From: Pseudomonadota bacterium
GTDB lineage: Bacteria; Myxococcota; Myxococcia; Myxococcales; Vulgatibacteraceae
Length of the DNA: 6,695 nucleotides
Assembly: GCA_023436385.1 (NCBI GenBank)
Contig: JAEZJH010000036.1
Coordinates: 1 to 6,695 of the forward strand
Direction of reading: 5' to 3'
Shown: positions 1-5,527 of the stretch, in pieces
Position numbering within the stretch: the first letter of the stretch is position 1
How the letters are laid out: the number at the start of each line of letters is the position of its first letter
Position numbers and translations under genes: made by a program
Notes under the pieces: generated by a model
Databases searched by the model: none
What the model saw: the letters and a program-made list of their open reading frames with translations, nothing else
What the model was told of the DNA's origin: nothing

Positions 1-234
1 CCGTAGCGCATCGAGGAGCGCGGGGGAGGCGGCGGGCCCCAGGGCGGCGAGCCGCCGCACCAGATGCCCGCGCCGATCGGGCGCGGGAGGGGCGACCAGG
101 ATCTCCGCCCGGAGCCGCTCCACCGCGCGGCGGGCGGCCGCCTCCGGAACCACGGGGGTCGCCGCCAGGGCCGCGCCGGAAACCGACAGAGCCAACAGGG
201 CGGCGCCGAGCCGCACGAAATCGATACCCTTCAT
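1..234 (-). CDS. Exported protein, possible HEAT-repeat type (partial, C-terminus off the window)
   Basis: Only the first 78 residues are in the window; the frame is open to position 1. The start is ATG at 234-232, which shares four bases (ATGA) with the stop of the upstream deiminase gene, so translation is probably coupled and the two form an operon. Residues 1-25 look like a Sec signal peptide: a short charged start (MKG), a hydrophobic stretch (LGAALLALSVSGAALA) and an Ala-X-Ala type end at about residue 24 or 25. The mature part is rich in Ala, Arg and Leu. Residues 57-78 (LVRRLAALGPAASPALLDAL and flanks) have the two-helix spacing with a central GPAA turn that is usual in HEAT or PBS-lyase-like repeats. 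That family guess is inference from one repeat. I do not recognise a specific protein; the product is probably periplasmic. Confidence 0.7.
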   Translation of the reverse strand, partial: MKGIDFVRLGAALLALSVSGAALAATPVVPEAAARRAVERLRAEILVAPPAPDRRGHLVRRLAALGPAASPALLDALR

Positions 235-2048
235 CGCCCGCTCTCCCACCAGCGCTGGTCCATGGTCCGGACCACGTTCGTGCCGCAATGCACCTCGCCC
301 ATCGCCGCGTGATACAGGTCCCAGTCGTCGGCGAAATACACCTCGAGGCCGTGGTCGCCGAGCCTGGTCTCGAGATCGGCCTTGAAGGGATCGACGCCGT
401 CGATCGACGGGCCGAAGGGATCGGCGATCACCAGCAGTCCATCGACGTGGAGGAGGTTCACCGTCCCGGGCTGGTAGGCGAGGAGCGCGCCCCAGACCTC
501 CTCGAAGAGGAAGGGCATGGAGGTGATCTCCTCCGGGGCCAGCTGCGTCGCCGCCACCAGCTTGACCAGCTCCTCGTCGATCACCGTCTGGGCGTACTCG
601 CTCGCCGCCAGCCGATCGGCGTCGGCGAGGACCTCCGCCACCGTCACCTCCGCCGGGAACTCCTGCTCGGTCTCGAAGTCGTAGACCGACTTGCCGACGA
701 ACATCGGCACGTCGGCGTGGCCGGCGGCCTGCAACTCGAGCAACATCTCCCGGGCCCGGGCGGGATCGGCCACCAGGGTGCGGAAGCCCCGGGGCCCCGG
801 GTCGGCCACCCACTGGACGTATTCGTCGACGTGTCCGACCAGGAGCCAGCTCGTATCCATTTCCAGCGCCGGCTGCACCGCCTGGGCCCGGACGAAAGCC
901 TCGAACACCGGATCCGGCCGCTCGTCCGGATTCTTCGCGGCGCCGAAGACATGGCGGCCCAGGGGATACACCGTGTCCCCGGCGGCGTGGGGCGGGATCA
1001 CGTCCCAGTTGCCGAACGAGTTCATGCTGTAGCCGTGGCTGTACGGGTCGGTGCCGCCGGGCTCGTGGATGAAGAGCGAGCCAAAGTCGGGGCCCAGGAA
1101 GTACCGGTTGACGATCTGCCCGGCGGCGCGATCGGGCTGGGCGGCGCGGACGGCGACGTGCATCCCCACCGGCTCGCCGCCCTCGCCGGGTTTGGAGACG
1201 TACGCCACGTCGAAGAAGTCCTGGGTCCAGGGATCGGGGCCGCCGGGGGTGTCGAGGCCGATCGGCGCAAGATCCCGCTCCGCCAGCGCCGGCCGGAGCC
1301 CCGCCAGCAGCGGGTCGCTGTACCACCCGACGTCGGTGTAGAAGACCGCCTCCGTGGGCGCGGTGTTGTACTGAAACAGCACCGGCGCGACGCGCAGGCG
1401 GACCGTATCCTCGCCCATCAGTTCACCGCCGGCGTCGGCCACCTCCAGGCGGACATCGACGTAACCCGACCAGCCCTCCTCGGCGGAGAGCACCGGCGTC
1501 AGGCCCTCGAGGGCCAGGGTGACGCCGGACCGGAGCGCGGCGGCGTCGAGCGAGACGGCCGGGCCGGCGGGGACATAGCCCGCGGGATCGTCCGCGGCGC
1601 CCTCGGCGCGGAAGAGGCGCACCGCCTCCGCGGACGCCGCGTCCACCTCGACCCGACCGGTAGCGCCGTCGGGGACCTCGACCGGCGCCACCACCAACAC
1701 GGTGAGGTCCTGGAGGTCGGCGGCGCCGTTTACCTCCGTGTCCCGGTAGTCGGCCCGGCCGTCGTCGTCGTCGTCGTCGAGATTCGGGAGGAAGATCGCG
1801 CCGCGGGCGGCGTCCCAGCCGTCCTCCCCGGCGTCGTCTTCCGCCGACGCCCGGCCGTCGCGGTTCACGTCCGCGGCGAGGTCGACGGCGAGGCGCGGAC
1901 CGTCGCCTCCGGTGCCGCCGGAGCCGCCGCTGCCGCCCGTACCGCCGCCCCCGGCTACCCCGTCGCCGCCTCCGGGGTCGTCCTCGCTGCAAGCGATGAG
2001 GGAGAGGAGAAGCGCGGCCGCAACGACGAGGAAGCGGGACGATCGCAT
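231..2048 (-). CDS. Lipoprotein of the protein-arginine deiminase (PAD) family
   Basis: Predicted to hydrolyse peptidyl-arginine to peptidyl-citrulline on the cell envelope. The 605-residue protein starts at ATG 2048-2046, because this start puts a lipoprotein signal in place: MRSS, a hydrophobic run, then lipobox Leu17-Ile-Ala-Cys20. An in-frame ATG at 2180 would add 44 Arg-rich residues in front and is unlikely. A Gly/Ser linker covers residues 27-50. Residues 58-103 hold Asp-rich, calcium-binding-like segments (DVNRDGRASAEDD and LPNLDDDDDDGRADYRD). The deiminase domain covers about 225-605. By comparison with human PAD4 from memory, the catalytic residues are all present: Asp277 (WTQD), His406 and Asp408 (VGHVDEY) and Cys588 (GEVHCGTNV). 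Further family blocks are LGPDFG at 318-323, SFGNWDVIPP at 344-353, YPLGRHVFG at 361-369 and the terminal WW. This is the eukaryote-like PAD family, not the Porphyromonas PPAD type. Activity is inferred. The next gene overlaps the stop by 4 bp. Confidence 0.93.
   Translation of the reverse strand: MRSSRFLVVAAALLLSLIACSEDDPGGGDGVAGGGGTGGSGGSGGTGGDGPRLAVDLAADVNRDGRASAEDDAGEDGWDAARGAIFLPNLDDDDDDGRADYRDTEVNGAADLQDLTVLVVAPVEVPDGATGRVEVDAASAEAVRLFRAEGAADDPAGYVPAGPAVSLDAAALRSGVTLALEGLTPVLSAEEGWSGYVDVRLEVADAGGELMGEDTVRLRVAPVLFQYNTAPTEAVFYTDVGWYSDPLLAGLRPALAERDLAPIGLDTPGGPDPWTQDFFDVAYVSKPGEGGEPVGMHVAVRAAQPDRAAGQIVNRYFLGPDFGSLFIHEPGGTDPYSHGYSMNSFGNWDVIPPHAAGDTVYPLGRHVFGAAKNPDERPDPVFEAFVRAQAVQPALEMDTSWLLVGHVDEYVQWVADPGPRGFRTLVADPARAREMLLELQAAGHADVPMFVGKSVYDFETEQEFPAEVTVAEVLADADRLAASEYAQTVIDEELVKLVAATQLAPEEITSMPFLFEEVWGALLAYQPGTVNLLHVDGLLVIADPFGPSIDGVDPFKADLETRLGDHGLEVYFADDWDLYHAAMGEVHCGTNVVRTMDQRWWESGR
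1761..1778 (-). repeat. Six tandem GAC codons (poly-Asp) in the deiminase gene
   Basis: On the coding strand GAC is repeated six times, giving Asp91-Asp96 of the PAD-family lipoprotein, inside the motif LPNLDDDDDDGRADYRD. A trinucleotide run like this can change length by slippage without breaking the frame. The Asp-rich context suggests a calcium-binding loop. Confidence 0.85.
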
Positions 2049-2141
2049 GGAGGATCCGGCTGCACGCGAGGCCGGGAGTGGCCCCGGAACGGCAGTGGGG
2101 CGGCAGCGTAGCACGGAGCCCAGCCGGCAACGCTCACACAT

Positions 2142-2157
2142 CCCACGGCGTCGTGGG
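2142..2157. promoter_or_regulatory. Inverted repeat in the divergent intergenic region
   Basis: CCCACG at 2142-2147 and its exact reverse complement CGTGGG at 2152-2157 are separated by four bases. It lies 94 bp upstream of the deiminase start and 120 bp upstream of the lipoprotein start. No T-tract follows on either strand, so a terminator is unlikely. It could be an operator for one or both divergent units, or chance in GC-rich DNA. Confidence 0.3.
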
Positions 2158-2181
2158 CGTTTCGAACCACGCGATTTCAAT

Positions 2182-2210
2182 TTGCAAGCCCCCCTGCGGA
2201 CCGTTAAGGT
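2182..2210 (+). promoter_or_regulatory. Weak sigma70-like promoter candidate for the rightward operon
   Basis: TTGCAA (2182-2187) and TAAGGT (2205-2210) are separated by exactly 17 bp. They match the TTGACA and TATAAT consensus at 4 and 3 of 6 positions. This is the most AT-rich spot of the intergenic region (about 2159-2187 and around 2205) and lies 67 bp before the first start codon of the operon. It is only a candidate; the remaining 2049-2276 sequence shows no clearer promoter on either strand. Confidence 0.22.
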
Positions 2211-2260
2211 TCGGCGTTCTCACGCAGACCACCCGGTGACTCCATCCGAGGTGGCCGGTG

Positions 2261-2268
2261 AGGGAGGG
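2261..2268 (+). promoter_or_regulatory. Ribosome binding site of the first operon gene
   Basis: AGGGAGGG ends eight bases before the ATG at 2277. This strong purine-rich site supports that start and shows that the short 99-residue frame is a genuine gene. Confidence 0.7.
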
Positions 2269-2276
2269 ACCTCCAC

Positions 2277-2576
2277 ATGAGCCGAACCCCGGGCCGTTTT
2301 GCCCGGCCTGCCTGGGCCCTGGCGGTGCCAACAGCGCTGCTTCTCGCGCTGGCCGCCTGCGACGAGGGCTCCAGCCACCCGTCGCCCGCGGCCCCGGAGG
2401 TCGCCGGTTGCACCGCCCCCGCCCGCGGTTCGCGGTACGCGGTCTGCGGTCACCTCTCCACCGGGACCTCCGCCACCGGCGCCGTCCACACCGTCGCCGG
2501 CTCCGTCGACGCCTCCACCGACGCCACGGCCTCCCACCACTCGATCCTCGGGGGAACCTTCCATGCGGACCGCTAG
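2277..2576 (+). CDS. Small lipoprotein with a 17-residue repeat, function unknown
   Basis: This 99-residue protein starts at ATG 2277 behind a strong ribosome binding site. Its signal peptide ends in a lipobox, Leu25-Ala-Ala-Cys28, so Cys28 is predicted to be lipidated. The next residue is Asp29, which in E. coli keeps lipoproteins in the inner membrane; the rule may not hold here. The mature part has two more cysteines (Cys45, Cys57) that could pair. Residues 52-94 contain three copies of a short strand-like unit spaced exactly 17 residues apart: YAVCG (54-58), HTVAG (71-75) and HSILG (88-92), each followed by a Thr/Ser-rich or Gly-rich turn. I do not recognise the family. The last 14 bp overlap the start of the collagen-like gene, so it is the first gene of the operon and is probably translationally coupled to it. 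It may be an anchor or partner for the fibre protein, but that is inference. Confidence 0.78.
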   Translation: MSRTPGRFARPAWALAVPTALLLALAACDEGSSHPSPAAPEVAGCTAPARGSRYAVCGHLSTGTSATGAVHTVAGSVDASTDATASHHSILGGTFHADR

Positions 2577-4020
2577 ACTCGCCGCGCTGTGCGCCATCCT
2601 CGCCCTGGCCCTCCCGGCCGCGGCCGATACCACCTCCGTGGTCCAGTACCGGGGCACGCTGCTCGCCGGTGACGCGGTGGCGAACGGGCCCTTCCTCCTC
2701 CAGTTCGGGCTCTACACCGCGCCCGACGGTGGCACGCTGGTCTCCTTCCTCGACGCCGGTGAGGTCCTGGTCGAGGACGGTGCGTTCACCGTGGACGTGG
2801 GCCCGCTCTTCGCCGATGCCTCCGGCGACCTCTGGCTCGAGGTCCGGGTCCGGGGTCCCGCCGACCAGGACTACGACATCCTCCCCCGTACCCCGGTGCC
2901 GGCGGTGCCGTTCGCGATCCGCGCCGCGGTCGCCGACGCGGTCGAGTGGAGGAACGTGAAGAACGCCCCGACGTCGCTCCAGGGGCCCGCGGGCCCGGCT
3001 GGACCGGTGGGTCCGATGGGTCCGCAGGGCGAGATCGGCCCGCAGGGTCCCCAGGGCGAGCCCGGTCCCCAGGGCCCGATGGGTCCCGAGGGTCTGCAGG
3101 GCCCGCCGGGTCCCCAGGGCGAGATCGGCCCCGCCGGCGAGCCGGTAGTGGCCCTTTCGCTGCCGGTGGGGGATCCCGATTGCCCGAACGGCGGCAGCCG
3201 GTTCGCCGTGGGCGGGGTCACCACCTTCGCCTGCAACGGCGCGGTCGGGCCGCAGGGCGAACCCGGCCCCCAGGGTCCTGTCGGCCCGCAGGGTCTGGAG
3301 GGTCCCCAGGGCGTCCAGGGCCCCATCGGTCCCCAGGGCGAGCCCGGCTCCCAGGGCCCCGTCGGCCCGCAGGGTCCAGCGGGTCCCCAGGGCGCGCCCG
3401 GCCCCCAGGGCCCCGTCGGCCCGATGGGTCCGGAGGGTCCCCAGGGCGTCCAGGGCCCCGTCGGCCCGATGGGTCCGGAGGGTCTTCAGGGCGTCCAGGG
3501 CCCCATCGGCCTCCAGGGCGTTCCCGGCCCCATTGGCCCCCAGGGTGAACAGGGGCCCCAGGGCGTCCCGGGAGTTGGCGGGGTCGAGCTGAAAGACAGC
3601 GCCGGCACCACCATCGGCGACATCGTCAGCGTCTCCGCCACCGGGGTGACCGTGCGCACCTCCGCCAACTTCCTGGTGACCCTGGACTGGGACGGCCAGG
3701 TGGCCACCCGGCAGATCTTCTATTCGGGAGCAGGCTGCTCGGGCACGGCCTACCTGAACTCCGGCAATACCGCGAAGGCGATGTGGGGCCGGACGGTGGT
3801 GCGGTCGCCGACCCTGGGGCTCCTGGTTCCGGCCGCGGTGCAGCCTTCCGGGCAGGCGGTCTCCCTCATCAGCGGCCTCACCTACGCGGCCCTCCACAAC
3901 CCGGACTGCGTGGCTCCGCCGTCCAACTCCAGCAACTACTACGCTTGGCCGATGATCTCCGTCACCGCGCCGGCCGTCGGCCTGCCGGTGACCGTGGTTC
4001 CGCCGCTGGTGATGCCGTGA
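2563..4020 (+). CDS. Secreted collagen-like protein with Gly-X-Y triplets
   Basis: This is a 485-residue exported fibrous protein, most likely trimeric. The start is ATG 2563, six bases after GGGGGAA, and it gives a typical Sec signal peptide (MRTARLAALCAILALALPAAA, cut near Ala21/Asp22). Residues 22-135 form a globular head of a kind often found before collagen-like or fibre regions in bacteria (YRGTLLAGDAVANGPFLLQF, then LEVRVRG and TPVPAVPFAIRA). Gly-X-Y tract 1 covers residues 141-194 (18 triplets) and tract 2 covers 229-339 (37 triplets), rich in GPQ, GPV, GPM and GPE. The tracts are separated by a 34-residue insert with Cys207 and Cys224 (DPDCPNGGSRF, FACNGA) that resembles a short DUF7151-type module. 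Residues 340-485 are a C-terminal domain with GAGCSGTAY and Cys392 and Cys449, probably for trimer formation or binding. Bacterial triplet tracts form triple helices without hydroxyproline. It overlaps the lipoprotein gene by 14 bp and the acetyltransferase by 4 bp. Confidence 0.92.
   Translation: MRTARLAALCAILALALPAAADTTSVVQYRGTLLAGDAVANGPFLLQFGLYTAPDGGTLVSFLDAGEVLVEDGAFTVDVGPLFADASGDLWLEVRVRGPADQDYDILPRTPVPAVPFAIRAAVADAVEWRNVKNAPTSLQGPAGPAGPVGPMGPQGEIGPQGPQGEPGPQGPMGPEGLQGPPGPQGEIGPAGEPVVALSLPVGDPDCPNGGSRFAVGGVTTFACNGAVGPQGEPGPQGPVGPQGLEGPQGVQGPIGPQGEPGSQGPVGPQGPAGPQGAPGPQGPVGPMGPEGPQGVQGPVGPMGPEGLQGVQGPIGLQGVPGPIGPQGEQGPQGVPGVGGVELKDSAGTTIGDIVSVSATGVTVRTSANFLVTLDWDGQVATRQIFYSGAGCSGTAYLNSGNTAKAMWGRTVVRSPTLGLLVPAAVQPSGQAVSLISGLTYAALHNPDCVAPPSNSSNYYAWPMISVTAPAVGLPVTVVPPLVMP
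2983..3579 (+). repeat. Collagen-like Gly-X-Y coding tracts with one insert
   Basis: Triplet-coding DNA runs at 2983-3144 and at 3247-3579, separated by a 102-bp non-triplet insert (3145-3246). The second tract contains no glycine substitution or frame break in 37 triplets, which suggests selection on the triple helix. The bases are strongly repetitive, with recurrent GGCCCCC, CAGGGC and GGTCC words. Confidence 0.93.
3409..3498 (+). repeat. 45-bp tandem duplication inside the collagen tract
   Basis: Units 3409-3453 and 3454-3498 both encode five triplets: GPV-GPM-GPE-G(P/L)Q-GVQ. They differ at two bases only (CCC versus CTT in codon 11 of the unit). The near identity at silent positions points to a recent duplication or to gene conversion. 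A further, more diverged echo (GPQ-GVQ-GPI) occurs at residues 247-255. Confidence 0.85.
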
Positions 4021-4505
4021 CCTCCCTCGTCCTCCGTCCCGCCACGGCCGGCGACGGGCCGTTCCTCCGCGACCTCTTCGTGCGGACGCGAGCCCCCCGC
4101 CTGGCCGCGGCGGGGCTGCCGCCGGCGGCGCTGGAGGCGTTGCTGGCGGAGCAGGCCGCGCTCGAGCCCCGGGCGCGGGCGCTCTCGCACCCCGAGGCGA
4201 CCAACCTCGTCGCCCTCGACGACGGGGTTCCGGTGGGCCGGATCCTGATCGATCGCTCGGGCCCGGAGGATCGGCTGGTGGATCTGGCGATCGTCCCCGA
4301 GGCCCAGGGGCGTGGCCGGGGGGCGGAGCTGCTCCGCCGCCTGATTGGCGAGGCGGCGGCCGCGGGCCGGGCCCTCTCCCTGTCCGTGGACCGGACCAAC
4401 ACCGGGGCCCTGCGGCTTTACGAACGATTGGGCTTTGGACGGACGGGCGAATCGGAGACGGATGTGTTCCTGCGTCACGCCTCGACTTCCCGGGAGGAGA
4501 CATGA
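4017..4505 (+). CDS. GNAT-family N-acetyltransferase
   Basis: This 162-residue cytoplasmic enzyme is predicted to move an acetyl group from acetyl-CoA to an amine. The start is GTG 4017, overlapping the collagen-like stop by four bases (GTGA); there is no clear ribosome binding site, so translation is probably coupled. From this start the protein opens with the family's usual beta-strand (LVLRPATAGD). The acetyl-CoA loop is visible at residues 97-102 (QGRGRG) after the strand VDLAIVPEA at 88-96. The C-terminal part has the usual VDRTNTGALRLYERLGF at 124-140, with Asn128 and Tyr135, the position of the common general acid. From memory, GNATs with a similar start and with RPxTxxD plus EAAAAG blocks sit next to tail-collar genes in other bacteria, which agrees with the neighbours here. 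The substrate is unknown; the N-termini of the collar proteins are a testable guess. It overlaps the first collar gene by 4 bp (ATGA). Confidence 0.92.
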   Translation: MTSLVLRPATAGDGPFLRDLFVRTRAPRLAAAGLPPAALEALLAEQAALEPRARALSHPEATNLVALDDGVPVGRILIDRSGPEDRLVDLAIVPEAQGRGRGAELLRRLIGEAAAAGRALSLSVDRTNTGALRLYERLGFGRTGESETDVFLRHASTSREET

Positions 4506-4993
4506 GCGAGCCGTTTATCGGGGAGGTCCGCCTCTTCGCGTTCGGCTTCCCGCCGAAGAACTGGGCCGCATGTAACGGGCAGCTGTTGCCGATTGCCCAG
4601 AACCAGGCCCTGTTCTCGCTGCTGGGAACGACCTATGGCGGCAACGGAACCGTCAACTTCGCCCTACCCGATCTCCGGGACCGCGTGCCGCTTCACCCGA
4701 GCGCCGCGTACCCCCTCGGCACGCGCGGCGGGGCGGAGTCCGTGGTCCTGAGCTCGGCGCAGATGCCCGCTCATGCCCACGCCGTCAACGCCAGCAACAA
4801 GCCGGGCCTGGCAACGGCGCCTCCCGGCTATCCGGCCGCGGGAGGCCCCTACGGCGGAGGCGGGTCGGAGGCGTCGCTACAGGCGAACGTGGTCCCGCCC
4901 GTGGGCGGGAACCAGCCCGTCTCGGTCCTGCAGCCCTATCTCGCGGTCCAGTTCTGTATCGCCCTCCAGGGCATCTTTCCGGCCCGGAGCTGA
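4502..4993 (+). CDS. Phage tail collar-domain protein 1 (MdpB-like, COG4675)
   Basis: This is a 163-residue member of the phage tail collar family (PF07484), known as microcystin-dependent protein MdpB in some bacteria. The start is ATG 4502, four bases after GGAGG and overlapping the acetyltransferase stop. The N-terminal collar domain (residues 1-66) shows the family pattern: EPFIGEVRLFA, W21-A-A-C24-NGQLLPI, ALFSLLGTTYGGNG and LPDLRDRVPLH. It is followed by GTRGGAES and the P89-A-H91-A-H93 motif. In T4 short tail fibres, His-X-His motifs bind metal in the trimer core, so the same role is possible here. Residues 97-135 are a variable Gly/Pro/Ala-rich insert, and the C-terminus returns to the conserved PYLAVQFCIALQGIFPARS. 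There is no signal peptide or transmembrane segment, so secretion, if any, needs another route. About 46 of the first 65 residues equal those of collar protein 2 by hand count. Confidence 0.93.
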   Translation: MSEPFIGEVRLFAFGFPPKNWAACNGQLLPIAQNQALFSLLGTTYGGNGTVNFALPDLRDRVPLHPSAAYPLGTRGGAESVVLSSAQMPAHAHAVNASNKPGLATAPPGYPAAGGPYGGGGSEASLQANVVPPVGGNQPVSVLQPYLAVQFCIALQGIFPARS

Positions 4994-5000
4994 GGTCTTC

Positions 5001-5519
5001 GTGAGCGAACCCTTCATCGGCGAGATCCGGATGTTCGCGGGTCCCTTTGCCCCCGTCGGCTGGGCGGACTGCAACGGCCAGGTCCTTCCGATCGCTGGCA
5101 ACGAGGCGCTCTTCAACTTGATCGGGACCACGTACGGCGGGAACGGGCAAGTCACGTTCCAGCTGCCCGATCTCCGGGGCAGGCTCCCGATGCACGCCGG
5201 CAGTCTTCATCCCATCGGCCAGGCCGGTGGGGCGGAGACCGCGACCCTATCGGTGCCGAACCTCCCGAACCATAACCACCTCGTGCCGGTCTCGACCGGC
5301 CCCGCCCTCGGCGACTCTCCAACCGGGAACCGGTTCGCCGGCGGGTTCGCCGGCGGGTTCGCCGGCGGGTTCGCCTACGGCGAGGGCCCCGGCGACGTCG
5401 ACCTCCCGGCGGGCCTCCTCGGAGCGGTGGGCGGCAGCCAGCCGTTTTCGGTGATGCAGCCCTCCCTGGGAATCCGCTTCATCATCGCCACCGAGGGCAT
5501 CTTTCCCAGCCAGGCCTAA
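5001..5519 (+). CDS. Phage tail collar-domain protein 2 (MdpB-like)
   Basis: This is the second of three tandem paralogues, 172 residues long. The start is GTG 5001 with GAGG at 4992-4995, seven bases after the previous stop; it restores the family N-terminus MSEPFIGEIRMFAG. Conserved blocks are GWADCNGQVLPI (20-31), LIGTTYGGNG (40-49), LPDLRGRLPMHAG (55-67), QAGGAETATL (74-83), LPNHNH (88-93) with the presumed metal-binding His91 and His93, and the closing IRFIIATEGIFPSQA. The variable central region (about 97-140) differs from its neighbours and contains a FAGG repeat (residues 112-125) from a 12-bp tandem repeat. In fibre-tip proteins this region is where surface loops and binding specificity usually lie. 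No signal peptide is visible. The copy has the most canonical collar sequence of the three. Protein function outside phages is not established. Confidence 0.93.
   Translation: MSEPFIGEIRMFAGPFAPVGWADCNGQVLPIAGNEALFNLIGTTYGGNGQVTFQLPDLRGRLPMHAGSLHPIGQAGGAETATLSVPNLPNHNHLVPVSTGPALGDSPTGNRFAGGFAGGFAGGFAYGEGPGDVDLPAGLLGAVGGSQPFSVMQPSLGIRFIIATEGIFPSQA
5334..5375 (+). repeat. 12-bp tandem repeat, 3.5 copies, in collar gene 2
   Basis: TTCGCCGGCGGG is repeated three times without change (5334-5369) and followed by a half copy TTCGCC (5370-5375). It encodes FAGG-FAGG-FAGG-FA. As the unit is a multiple of three, copy-number change would lengthen or shorten the loop without frameshift. Confidence 0.92.
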
Positions 5520-5527
5520 GGAGCCCC

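Noticed and set aside
288..2111. Long open frame of about 607 codons on the plus strand opposite the deiminase gene
   Set aside because: Its product is a low-complexity Arg/Gly/Val-rich sequence with no domain, while the opposite strand encodes a full PAD-family enzyme with catalytic motifs. Long antisense frames are usual at this GC content.
2142..2157. Rho-independent terminator at the inverted repeat
   Set aside because: The stem is only six pairs and no run of T follows on either strand. It also lies between divergent genes, where no terminator is needed.
2049..2180. N-terminal extension of the deiminase to the ATG at 2180
   Set aside because: It would bury the lipoprotein signal behind 44 Arg- and Pro-rich residues. 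The start at 2048 gives a clean lipobox at Cys20.
2299..2562. Upstream extension of the collagen-like frame to 2299
   Set aside because: The extra 88 residues are Pro/Arg/Ser shadow of the lipoprotein gene. ATG 2563 has a ribosome binding site and starts a proper signal peptide.
2983..3579. CRISPR-like or satellite repeat array
   Set aside because: The periodicity is explained fully by Gly-X-Y codon triplets in an open frame; there are no constant repeats with unique spacers.
2134..4503. Long open frame of about 789 codons on the minus strand opposite the collagen-like and GNAT genes
   Set aside because: It has no signal, domain or ribosome binding site and consists of Arg/Gly/Pro-rich shadow sequence produced by the repetitive collagen codons.
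4773..5000. Upstream extension of collar protein 2 into the end of collar gene 1
   Set aside because: The extension is Arg/Ser-rich shadow sequence. GTG 5001 restores the family N-terminus and has its own ribosome binding site.
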